From contig BFEA01000008.1 in the NCBI GenBank assembly GCA_003427395.1, positions 7,800,918 to 7,826,441 on the forward strand: a stretch of DNA of 25,524 nt, in the 5' to 3' direction. The notes beneath the pieces are model-generated. The model did not search any database. It saw nothing but the letters and a program-made list of their open reading frames with translations, and was not told the origin of the DNA. This stretch comes from Chara braunii. Lineage: Eukaryota; Streptophyta; Charophyceae; Charales; Characeae. This document shows positions 1 to 6,318 of this stretch, piece after piece. A program made the position numbers and the translations under genes. Each line of letters opens with the position of its first letter. Position 1 is the stretch's first letter.

Positions 1-226
1 CACTCACAACCGTGTTGCCCTAGTGTTTAGGGTGCAGGCTTGGGGCATGGCTAATACAAGGACCGAGCATTTGCCAGTAACTGTGCCTCCCTTTTCATCT
101 TCCCCCACCCCCATCGAGTAACAGTAGTGTCTAAAGCCAACACCCTCCCACACACCACACACAACCCACTCACACGCGCACTACCCACTCACGTGCGCAC
201 TCACACCCGTGTTGGCTGAAGACCTT
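1..226. other. Unassigned, CA-rich low-complexity DNA
   Basis: No gene is visible here. Positions 147-206 are a degenerate run of CACAC/ACTCAC words (CACACACC, CACTCACAC, GTGCGCACTCACAC), which I read as a decayed CA-type microsatellite. Confidence 0.5.
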
Positions 227-358
227 ACTGATACAGACTGGGAGGATCCAGCTGACTATCTCAGTTGGTTGGCACCAAGAGTGCCACAGGCGGCCATGGG
301 GATTGAGCCCACAACCTCCTGAATGCCACTTGCGTGCCTAACCAATTGAGCTAGGCCG
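227..358 (-). mobile_element. tRNA-derived SINE head (or tRNA pseudogene)
   Basis: Read on the minus strand, 289-357 is tRNA-like. It has an A-box-like TAGCTCAATTGGTTAGGC followed about 25 nt later by a B-box-like GGGTTCAATCCC, which is the normal spacing of an internal Pol III promoter. The sequence between them does not give a convincing anticodon arm, so a SINE head is more likely than a working tRNA. The plus strand also carries an A-box-like CTCAGTTGGTTGGCACC (260-276) and a B-box-like GGGGATTGAGCCC (298-310), with a TGGCAC/GTGCCA stem between them. A relative of the 3' portion occurs near 16125-16175. Confidence 0.55.
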
Positions 359-1200
359 CTGGATGTACGCGCCAATGTTGAGGTTTGTCTATGTGCGGAA
401 CGCAGGGAATAAGGAGGAAGCAATAATAAAATGTGTAGAATTTAGGGCTGGCTGTAACGAGCGTGAGGCTGAGGTGAGCCAAGGGAGAGGAGAGAGAGGG
501 AGAGAGTGAGAGCACACACACACACTCACTCACTCGACACGAGGGACTCGGACTGAGGATCGGACGCAGACACAGTGGCAAGGCACAAAGTCGAAGTCTT
601 GGATTCCCGAATGCCGAAAACAGCAAGTCACACTGAGTACGAGTACAGCAGCAGAGAACTGGTACGAGACTCGTCCCCGTACCGTACGGGGAGCCGGCAT
701 AAGTACCGGTGGCACGTACGGTACCAGGGGCATTTCTGCAAAGGCCCCGAGGGCAGAACTGAAAAATGCAGTATTTGAAAGTGGCGCCCGAATTGCTGCA
801 TGGCGCCAGTTGTCCAAAATCCTACGGTACCAAAGGAGGGGTTTGGAAAAAGGGTGCCAGGCCGAAAACGGGATGCAGCCGAAACAGCAAAAGATAGACC
901 AGGGATCGAGCCCTGGCGAAGTCCGTAACACTGGCTCTGTGTGACCAGTGAAGCACCAATTCCCTGTTTCTCCAGAAGATAGCGACCTTGTCCTATAGTA
1001 TTAGTAATTGTAACGCAATGTGACTGCCAGCGTGCCTAAAACCACAATTTGCGGCCTTTCAAGACTCCGCAGATTTGGGGTTCAGTGTGAGTATGCCCTC
1101 AGTGTGGTGTCTTGGAGTGGTCATTTCTATACTCTTACTAGAGACTGGAGCGGGTCTCGCGTGACGCACCCTCGAGGCCCGACTTACAGCCTTGGTAAAA
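359..1200. other. Unassigned sequence with a short perfect palindrome
   Basis: I recognise no gene. A GA-rich stretch followed by CACA/CTCA repeats lies at 480-538. A perfect 9-bp inverted repeat, TCCCCGTAC-C-GTACGGGGA, lies at 674-692, inside a stretch rich in GTAC and GGTACC words (660-735). The string TGGCGCCCGAA at 782-792 resembles the start of a lysine-tRNA primer-binding site, but the rest does not match and no LTR is seen. I therefore do not call a retroelement. Confidence 0.4.
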
Positions 1201-1210
1201 CACTTGGGGG

Positions 1211-1282
1211 GCGGGCCCAGCAGAAACTGCTACTCGCGGCTGGCGGCGGGCCCAGCAGAAACCGCTAGTCACGCGGCTGGCT
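1211..1282. repeat. Two-copy 35-37 bp tandem repeat
   Basis: GCGGGCCCAGCAGAAAC begins at 1211 and again at 1246. The units (1211-1245 and about 1246-1282) differ at a few bases plus a 2-bp indel and are GC-rich compared with their surroundings. Function is unknown. Confidence 0.85.
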
Positions 1283-1356
1283 GCTGCATGCGTTCGAATA
1301 CAAGTACACAGCATGGCAGGCGCAGTGTTGGAAGTGGTCGTTTGAAGCCTCACCCG

Positions 1357-1432
1357 CACTGTCCACATGCACAAAAGACCCAAAAAAGTTTGGCGATATA
1401 TCTTTCCATGTTCTAGAGGAGGATTCATTTCT
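1357..1432 (-). repeat. E element copy 1 (arm plus core)
   Basis: On the minus strand this reads AATGAATCCTCCTCTAG, then AACATGGAAAGATA, CGCCAAAC, a T-run and GTCTTTTGTGCATG. This is the conserved core of a repeat present six times between 1357 and 5584. I could not find the matching opposite arm for this copy, so it looks truncated. The family is described under the findings. Confidence 0.75.
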
Positions 1433-1461
1433 TTCAGAAGTCCCAATTGTTTCGAGTCATG

Positions 1462-1567
1462 TCTTTTTCTTTTGTCGTTTTTTTGGCAAGTAGGAGGACC
1501 AGGGTCTAATGGTTTACGCCTTCTCTTTTTCTTTGTCGTTTTCTTTGCAAATGGCAGGGCCAGGGCC
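1462..1567 (+). repeat. Two-copy T-rich direct repeat between E copies
   Basis: A stretch at about 1462-1506 (TCTTTTTCTTTTGTCG, then TTTGGCAAGTAGGAGG, then ACCAGGGTC) recurs in diverged form at about 1522-1567 (TCTTTTTCTTTGTCG, then TTTGCAAATGGCAGGG, then CCAGGGCC). Period is about 60 bp. It lies between E copies 1 and 2 and ends in the AGGGCC word found at E element ends, so it may be part of a larger composite element. Confidence 0.6.
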
Positions 1568-1660
1568 TTTGCTCCACCACCCAACACATGCACGAAAGAC
1601 GAAAAAGAAGTTTGGCGATGTATCTTTTCATGTTCTCCACGTTTAGCATGAGAATGAATC
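1557..1660 (-). repeat. E element copy 2, left half of a palindrome split by LINE-1
   Basis: The minus strand reads GAGAACATGAAAAGATACAT, CGCCAAAC, a T-rich run, GTCTTTCGTGCATG and then GTGGAGCAAAGGCCC, the family core and end. Before LINE-1 inserted, this arm was joined through the spacer ACGTTTAGCATGAGAATGAA to the arm now at 3569-3622, giving an inverted repeat. The last 15 bases (1646-1660) are one copy of the LINE-1 target-site duplication. Confidence 0.7.
1646..1660 (+). repeat. Target-site duplication, left copy (LINE-1)
   Basis: GCATGAGAATGAATC is repeated exactly at 3554-3568, just after the poly(A) tail. A perfect 15-bp direct repeat at these two positions is the expected product of target-primed reverse transcription and fixes the element's boundaries. 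Confidence 0.92.
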
Positions 1661-1679
1661 AACCGCTGTTTGGTACCCG

Positions 1680-3136
1680 GTGGATTACTCCTCATCATGG
1701 GCGGATTTTGAACAGTTCAGCAGCCCTGTGGAAGGGATGGGTGAAGAATGGGGTACTTCGCTCGGGCATCTATGGGACCAGGGGAAGAAGGACTGGAAAA
1801 CAGCAACCCAGCTGCAGGGTACCCTCCAGTACTGTGATCACACAGAGCGACACCTGGAAATGATCATCGGAGCGATTCCTCTGGCCTGGTACAAGGTCCT
1901 CAAACACGGCCCCACCCTGGAGGAAGGGGACTGGGTGGCTCTATCAGGAGACACGAGATGGATAGGCGAGATTCGCATAGTGCGGAGATCAGATGTTTTG
2001 GTGGAATACTACACAATTGGGCCAAGGGGGAAGCTTCACGGTTCTCGCAATCCCTTTGAGTGGCGGGAGAAAGCCGAGGTGTTCCGAGTACGAGTGCTGA
2101 GGGAAGGACAAGATTCCAGAGTCTTTCTTGCCCATATGCCGATTCACGAGCTGCCTATTGACCCTGAAGATTGGCAATGGCAGACGGCCCGGGGGGCAGC
2201 AGCGGCAACCGGCAAAAGAGTCCACCTAAACACACTCTCGGTCAGATCCATGTATAGGACGCTTAGACACAAAAGAATACTAAGGGACCTGATAATTGAT
2301 AGATGGGCTAAACACCTGAACATGGATTGGACCCTCCTCACGCCCATTAAGTGGTTTAATGAACGTAAAGCCAGGTCGACAAAAGTCACATCTTTGCAAT
2401 GGCAGACCGCTCATCGCTGTTTGCCGACGAATGCCTGGCTAATTGACCATAACCATTTGGAACAAAAAGGGAAAGCACACCCGTGGTGCCACCGATGCCT
2501 GGCTGCCTTCCCAACGTAAAAAAGGAATGAAACTATTGAACACATTTTTTATGCAGTGCCCGGTGGCCATGTTGACATGGCGGTGGTGGGACCGCATTTG
2601 GAGAAAAGGGATACCGGACACCCCCTGGCCATGGTCTTGGCAAGTCATACTGGCAGGGCACTGCCCGACAATGGAAAATGCCCCTCCCTACGTGATAATC
2701 TGTATAGCTTGGGTAGATGGTCTGTCTTACGGGTGCTTTGGTGGCAGCACTGCCGTCTTGTTTTGGAGGGGGTAAAGATCGAAGCCCCTGAGCTGACAGG
2801 GCAGATAAGGGAGCTAGTGCAACTGGAGCTGATGTGTAGATGTGGCGACCTTAAGCGGCAGTTAGACATTTTTCAGACAGCCCGTGATATTAAGAGGGCA
2901 ATTACGGAGTTCTGCATGGAGTGGCTGAGTGGGCAACCAGCGGGATGGATGGCCCAAATCGAATGGTCAGGGGATCAGGCCGTTGCGATAGATCAGGGAA
3001 TCCTGAGAGATTACAGACTCGTCTTCAATGACTCAGTCTGGACCCATATTGACCCGGCTTTCCCAACGAGGCCCCCATCTGATTTCCTGGGCCCATTCCA
3101 GCCCCACCCCCTTGCTCTAATGGAAGCTCTTACCTG
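1680..3136 (+). pseudogene. ORF2 C-terminal fragment of LINE-1 (zf-RVT region)
   Basis: In full elements this protein is the endonuclease/reverse transcriptase that copies LINE RNA at the target site. Only the part after the polymerase survives. The main frame runs from 1680 to a TAA at 2517, with the segment LPTNAWL followed by WCHRC. Past the TAA the same frame gives ETIEHIF. CxxC followed by an H and a C (CPVAM in another frame) is the zf-RVT zinc-binding module of plant LINEs. The message moves to the +1 frame near 2555 (tryptophan-rich, RWWDRIWRKGIPDTPW) and back near 2690, then reads LWWQHCRLVLEGVKI to the stop at 3135-3137. It is degenerate, and its frame is clearly different from that of LINE-2 and LINE-3, so a separate LINE family is likely. 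Confidence 0.82.
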
Positions 3137-3137
3137 A

Positions 3138-3535
3138 TCAGGCTGCAAAAGTGTGACAAGATCAAGACAAGATCAGGACAGGATCACGACAAGAATGCAG
3201 CAAGACTGGACCTGACGAACCTGCGATAAGCCTTCCTGGCAGCCCCCGGGTGAACCTTGTCAAATGTTCTCCGTTCCTTCCCAAATCATCAAGCCTCTCC
3301 CAAGCTCATCACTACCTGCTCAGTCAATTCCCTGGCAATCAGGGAAATCAATGCTGGCAGCATGACACTTTGCACAAGTAAGTTCTGATGGTGACTCAGA
3401 TGGTTGATGAAAAATGGGACGCTGGACCCGGTTTCCAGCAGGTGCGTCTCCCCACCAATAGACGGAGCATCCAGGATGACTGCTAGGGGGGGGGGTGCTC
3501 ATATCACCCTCCCTAGCAGCAAGACTGGTTTTTCA
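3138..3535 (+). other. LINE-1 3' untranslated region
   Basis: Non-coding sequence between the ORF2 stop and the poly(A) tail. It includes four tandem 11-bp units of the form GACAAGATCAN at 3155-3198 and ends in a stem-loop at 3480-3519. Confidence 0.7.
3480..3519 (+). other. Stem-loop at the 3' end of LINE-1
   Basis: CTGCTAGGG plus a G-run and GGTG (3480-3497) pairs with CACCCTCCCTAGCAG (3505-3519) around the loop CTCATAT. The stem stands 16 nt before the poly(A) tail. In some LINEs a 3' hairpin is the signal read by the reverse transcriptase; that role here is inference. Confidence 0.75.
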
Positions 3536-3553
3536 AAAAAAAAAAAAAAAAAA
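3536..3553 (+). other. Poly(A) tail of LINE-1
   Basis: An uninterrupted run of 18 A lies directly before the right target-site duplication. Confidence 0.9.
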
Positions 3554-3622
3554 GCATGAGAATGAATCCTCCTCTAGAACATGGAAAGATACACCGCTCA
3601 TTTCTTTTCTGTCTTTCGTGAC
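3554..3622 (+). repeat. E element copy 3, right half, starting with the right target-site duplication
   Basis: GCATGAGAATGAATC (3554-3568) is the right target-site duplication of LINE-1. It runs on into CTCCTCTAGAACATGG, AAAGATACACCGC and a T-rich run ending GTCTTTCGTG. The reverse complement of this arm aligns with E copy 2 at 1586-1637, showing that copies 2 and 3 are the two halves of one interrupted palindrome. Confidence 0.8.
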
Positions 3623-3669
3623 AAAATCCTCTTTTTTTTTGTGGGGGAGCAGGAAAGAATCGTCCTGTA

Positions 3670-3700
3670 GACAGGATGGTCTGAAAGAGGCCATCCTGTC
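3670..3700. repeat. Perfect 10-bp stem-loop
   Basis: GACAGGATGG (3670-3679) and CCATCCTGTC (3691-3700) are exact reverse complements around an 11-nt loop. No associated gene is seen. Confidence 0.8.
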
Positions 3701-3724
3701 CAGATTCGAAAGGTAATTGAATTC

Positions 3725-4246
3725 GGGGCTCGCCGCACAGCTTTCGAATGAAGACATTTTCCAAAATGTGTCAGACTCCGTTCGAAAGGCTGCTCATTGA
3801 AAGGAACTTCCCCCCGCCTTCGCCTCACAAACTTTCCAAACACCGAGGCCTTTCGGGTATGCACATTAGGGCTCCACTACTCTGGACATGTGCAAAATTA
3901 GAGTGTGAATCTTCAGCTAGAGCATGGAAAGATACACCACCGTGATTTTTGTCTTTTGTGCATGTCGATAATAGTGGAGCTAGGCCCTTGTAATCGCCCC
4001 TTTTTTTTTCCCTTTTCTTTTTGCTAATAGGCCGTTTTGAGAGGGCCCTTTTCACAAGACCACCGACGGGCTTGTGAAGAAACGCTTGTGACAGGCGGGA
4101 GGATCTTGCCCCTTCGAAACGACTTTCGATGCGGAACTATCTGTGACACGTTTGGAAACTTTTTCGATGCCGCTTGTTTCAAAAGCCTGTGTGGCGAAGA
4201 CGCAGCGTCGATTCTGCATGTTTTGAAAGGCTGTGTGGCGAGCCCC
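3725..4246. mobile_element. Foldback element (~520 bp) with an E core at its centre
   Basis: The ends are inverted: GGGGCTCGCCGCACAGC at 3725-3741 matches the reverse complement of GGCTGTGTGGCGAGCCCC at 4229-4246. The matching continues inward with indels (TTTCCAAAATGTGTCAG near 3767-3783 against the complement of CTGTGACACGTTTGGAAA near 4141-4158). The right arm carries an extra internal copy of the GCCTGTGTGGCGA word (4186-4198). E copy 4 sits in the middle (3866-3992). No coding sequence is evident, so this resembles a non-autonomous foldback DNA transposon. Arms are too diverged for me to set exact ends or a target duplication. Confidence 0.65.
3866..3992 (+). repeat. E element copy 4, hairpin form
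   Basis: The left arm AGGGCTCCACTACTCTGGAC then ATGTGCAAAA is inverted against GTCTTTTGTGCATGTCGATA followed by ATAGTGGAGCTAGGCCCT on the right. Between the arms lies the family core GTGAATCTTCAGCTAGAGCA, TGGAAAGATACACC. It matches E copy 6 in structure. Confidence 0.78.
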
Positions 4247-4273
4247 TTGGTTGGGCTTACAAGAATTAGCCTT

Positions 4274-4362
4274 AAAAAAAAAAAAAAAAATCCTCCTGTA
4301 GAACATGGAAAGATGCACCGCCAATTTTTCTTTTTTTTTCTTTTTTTCTTTTTTTCTTTGAC
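4274..4362 (+). repeat. E element copy 5, abutting an A-run
   Basis: An A-run (4274-4290) is followed directly by TCCTCCTGTAGAACATGG, AAAGATGCACCGCCAA and a long T-rich tract ending near GACAGCCTGGGCATG. The core matches the other E copies from the CTCCTC word onward. The A-run replaces the bases that precede it in other copies, much as at the LINE-1 junction. Confidence 0.72.
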
Positions 4363-4454
4363 AGCCTGGGCATGTGATCATCAGCGCAACGGCCTTGAGA
4401 TACCATCCCTGAACTGACCGGCCCCAGGCAATTCAGAAGTCGTCTTATTCTCTT

Positions 4455-4545
4455 CATCTGAAGGTATCTGGGTTCGAACTTGAGTCTGCATTTCAAGAGT
4501 TCAGTTCAGGGGGGGTGTACCAACTGAGCTAGGTCCTCTGGTGAA
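4455..4545 (-). mobile_element. tRNA-derived SINE head, second family
   Basis: On the minus strand the A-box-like CCTAGCTCAGTTGGTACA (about 4517-4534) is followed by the B-box-like AAGTTCGAACCCAG (about 4469-4482), a normal tRNA promoter arrangement. No good acceptor stem is visible. A partial echo, CAGGGGTGTGCCAACTGAGG, lies at about 4590-4609. I call it a SINE head or tRNA pseudogene. Confidence 0.6.
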
Positions 4546-4664
4546 TTGTGGTATTTTGCTCATTTGCTTCCAGTGGAGTTGGAACCGTTCAGGGGTGTGC
4601 CAACTGAGGGCATACTTTACACTGCCACTATCTTAAATGTACCCGACCACATTTACGGCCCGAG

Positions 4665-4768
4665 TTATATGCATCTGGCCGCGTTCCGTCCAGAAATATG
4701 TAAAAAAGTGGATCATTTATATGCATCTGCCCACGTTCCCTCCAGAAAAGTAAAAAACTGGATCATTT
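4665..4768. repeat. Two-copy 52-bp tandem repeat overlapping the U6 3' end
   Basis: TTATATGCATCTGSCC begins at 4665 and again at 4717 (S is G or C). Each unit ends with a short A-run and a GGATCATT word. On the minus strand these are the U6 snRNA 3' end, its T-run and the flank that follows it, so the 3' flank and the last bases of U6 have been duplicated together. Confidence 0.82.
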
Positions 4769-4818
4769 CTCTATTTACGTGTGTCATCCTTGCACAGTGG
4801 CCATGCCAATCTTCACAG
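4751..4818 (-). ncRNA. U6: U6 spliceosomal snRNA, 5'-truncated pseudogene (3' half)
   Basis: U6 snRNA forms the catalytic core of the spliceosome with U2 and is made by Pol III. Read on the minus strand, this segment gives GAAGATTGGCATGGCC, ACTGTGCAAGGATGACACAC, GTAAATAGAGAAATGATCCA and then T6. It follows the well-known 3' half of U6 (AGCATGGCCCC, GCGCAAGGATGACACGC, AAAT-GAGAAATG-TCCA, then a T-run terminator) with several changes. The 5' half, including the 5' stem and the invariant ACAGAGA box (only a diverged ACTGTGA remains), is absent. No plant-type upstream element or TATA box can be placed. I read it as a truncated, dead copy. Confidence 0.85.
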
Positions 4819-4864
4819 TGAGGACTGGCTGGGGTGTTTGGGTTTGGCTTACCATTGTTGTTGT

Positions 4865-5012
4865 TTTTTTTTTTTGTTTTTTTTTTTTTTGGGTTTGACT
4901 CTCTGGGTTCACTATACCACTGGCCCCGTGACATGGCCCTCCTTCGCGTTTCATCTCATCCCTGCCTCTGGCCCGTGGCTTCTCCGTGGCGAGTCCGATT
5001 TTTTTTGGTTTT

Positions 5013-5043
<31 letters not shown>

Positions 5044-5050
5044 GGGGGGG
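4865..5050. repeat. T-rich tracts ending in T14-G28
   Basis: T-runs at 4865-4890 are followed by unassigned sequence. At 5009-5050 a run of 14 T passes straight into a run of 28 G. TCCGAT (4993-4998) and TCCGAC (5051-5056) bracket the tract as an imperfect 6-bp direct repeat. Such a G-run is prone to assembly and sequencing error. Confidence 0.75.
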
Positions 5051-5056
5051 TCCGAC

Positions 5057-5150
5057 TTGTTTTTAGTAATGATTGTTACAGCTTTTATTGGGTATGTGTT
5101 GCCATGGGGACAAATGAGTTTTTGTGGAGCTTACAATAATTTAATATTCG
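5057..5150 (+). pseudogene. cob: Mitochondrial cytochrome b fragment (NUMT 1)
   Basis: Cytochrome b is the haem-binding membrane subunit of respiratory complex III and is encoded in mitochondrial DNA. The frame from 5057 reads LFLV then [18 protein letters not shown], then CGA. This is the strongly conserved stretch around the PWGQMSFWGA motif, with wording typical of plants (MIVTAFIGY rather than the MATAFMGY of animals). After this it degenerates (YNNLIFAS where a plant protein has TVITSLAS). Only about 30 codons survive, between a G-run and T-rich DNA, with no start or neighbouring mitochondrial gene. I infer an old nuclear insertion of mitochondrial DNA. A second fragment of the same region lies at 16921-16980. 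Confidence 0.85.
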
Positions 5151-5436
5151 CTTCCCCCTCATCTCACCGACTTTCTTTTTGTTTTTCTCTGTGTCTGACA
5201 AAGTGACTGGTGGGCCGCACAGTGCACACGTAATTCCCGTGAATTTCACACTTTCACACTTTCTTCCATTGCAACATCTGAACATCAGCTTGGGCAAACA
5301 TCAGCCTCTGGGGTGTGGTAAGAGAACTCTCCAGGTTGAGACCTGCAAATTTGTTGGGCTCATCTGTTTCTGGGGAGGAACACTTGCTGAAAATTGGGTC
5401 CGGCGTCCCTTATGCATGCATCAGCAAGTTCCAAGT
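5151..5436. other. Unassigned sequence
   Basis: I see no gene or repeat that I can name here. Base composition is mixed, with a pyrimidine-rich start (5150-5195). Confidence 0.4.
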
Positions 5437-5584
5437 TCCAACACAATGGGCCTTGCTGCACTACTCTCCGAATGTTGCAAAACAAGACTGAATCTTCCGC
5501 TAGAACATGGAAAGATACATTGATACCTTTTTTGTCTTTTGTGCATTTGGTGGAGAGTAGTGCAGCCAGGCCCAATGTTGCAGC
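5437..5584 (+). repeat. E element copy 6, best preserved hairpin
   Basis: The left arm CAACACAATGGGCCTTGCTG, CACTACTCTCC (about 5439-5469) is the near-exact reverse complement of GGAGAGTAGTGCAGCCAGGC, CCAATGTTG (5552-5580). The next inward part, GAATGTTGCAAAAC, pairs loosely with GTCTTTTGTGCATTTGG. The unpaired centre is the family core: GACTGAATCTTCCGCTAGAA, CATGGAAAGATACATTG and a T-run. With arms of about 45 bp and a loop of about 50 nt it resembles a MITE or a small-RNA precursor. No protein is encoded. Confidence 0.85.
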
Positions 5585-5950
5585 ACACGGACCTCTTCAC
5601 CCTGAAAAGGCTCTAGAAAAATAAGATATACACCGACCGACCTAGTCAGTGCGAATATGTGCCACTCTGATCAGGGGGAGAACCCATTCTAGCCAGTTAA
5701 TCCAAGGAGTTGGCTGAACTCCTCACTATTGGATTGACTTTTTGTGCCATTATTTTTTTTGTCTTGTCTTTGTTTCATTTCTGTTTTCGAAATTTTATGT
5801 GTAGAAGCAAATTCTCCAAATTTATGACCAGTTATATCGTCAGTAATCTGTAAACCAACAAAATGTTTTCCGTTATAAACTTGTATCCTGTAATGAGCCC
5901 CTCTCAGTGTGCACAAGCGGTTATCGGGTAGCTGAAAATTCAGGAATGAA
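5585..5950. other. Unassigned sequence
   Basis: No gene recognised. Open frames crossing this stretch on the minus strand run into the repeats that follow and show no known motif, so I do not treat them as genes. Confidence 0.4.
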
Positions 5951-5956
5951 AATTCT

Positions 5957-6318
5957 GAAGTGAGAGTTTTGGGCAGTCTGAAAATCCTGAATGGTCCTCC
6001 GAAGGCCCTGAAAACCACCTGTTTAGGCACGATGCATCCTGAAGTGGTCAAGTGAGAGTTTTGGGCAGTTTGAAAATCCTGAATGGTCCTGAAGCGGTGA
6101 AACGTCCGAAGACCATGAAAACCACCCTTCACCACTTGAGGATGCAGCCTGCCTAAACATGTGGTTTTCAGGGTCTTCGGAGCTTTCACCACTTCATGAC
6201 CATTCAGGATTTTCAGACCTGAATGGTCCTGAAGTGGTGAAAGGTCCGAAGATCCTGAAAACCACTTGTTTAGGCAGACTGCATCCTGAAGTGGTGAAGG
6301 GTGTCCTGAAGTGGTGAT
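5957..6318. repeat. Compound direct and inverted (foldback) repeat
   Basis: A unit of about 85-95 bp recurs four times: forward at about 5957-6050, forward at about 6051-6125, inverted at about 6126-6217 and forward at about 6218-6313. Shared words are GAGAGTTTTGGGCAG, AAAATCCTGAATGGTCCTGA, AGTGGTGAAA, GTCCGAAGA, CCTGAAAACCAC and TTTAGGCA, then CTGCATCCTGAAGTGGT. The inverted copy and the last forward copy abut head to head and would form a long hairpin. No conserved protein is encoded. Confidence 0.82.

Larger units (their letters stand above)
1661..3553 (+). mobile_element. LINE-1: 5'-truncated L1-type non-LTR retrotransposon
   Basis: This is a 1,893-bp insertion with exact boundaries: a 15-bp direct repeat on both sides and a terminal A-run at 3536-3553. 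It retains only the C-terminal part of ORF2 (about 1680-3136), a roughly 400-bp 3' untranslated region, an 11-bp tandem repeat, a terminal stem-loop and the poly(A) tail. The endonuclease and reverse transcriptase core are missing, as usual for 5'-truncated copies. It interrupts an older palindromic E element. The truncated frame has one stop and frameshifts, so the copy cannot move by itself. Confidence 0.9.

Noticed and set aside
778-800. Retroviral-type lysine-tRNA primer-binding site
   Set aside because: Only about the first 11 bases match; no LTR end (CA) precedes it and no gag follows within several kb.
896-917. B-box-like GGGCTCGATCCC on the minus strand
   Set aside because: No A box at the proper distance; the inverted CCAGGG/CCCTGG context explains the resemblance.
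5085-5297. 70-codon minus-strand frame over the cytochrome b fragment
   Set aside because: Shadow of the plus-strand cytochrome b reading, which matches a known protein.
5689-6192. 167-codon minus-strand open frame
   Set aside because: It runs through the direct/inverted repeat at 5957-6318, shows no domain, and its longest similarity is to its own repeat units.
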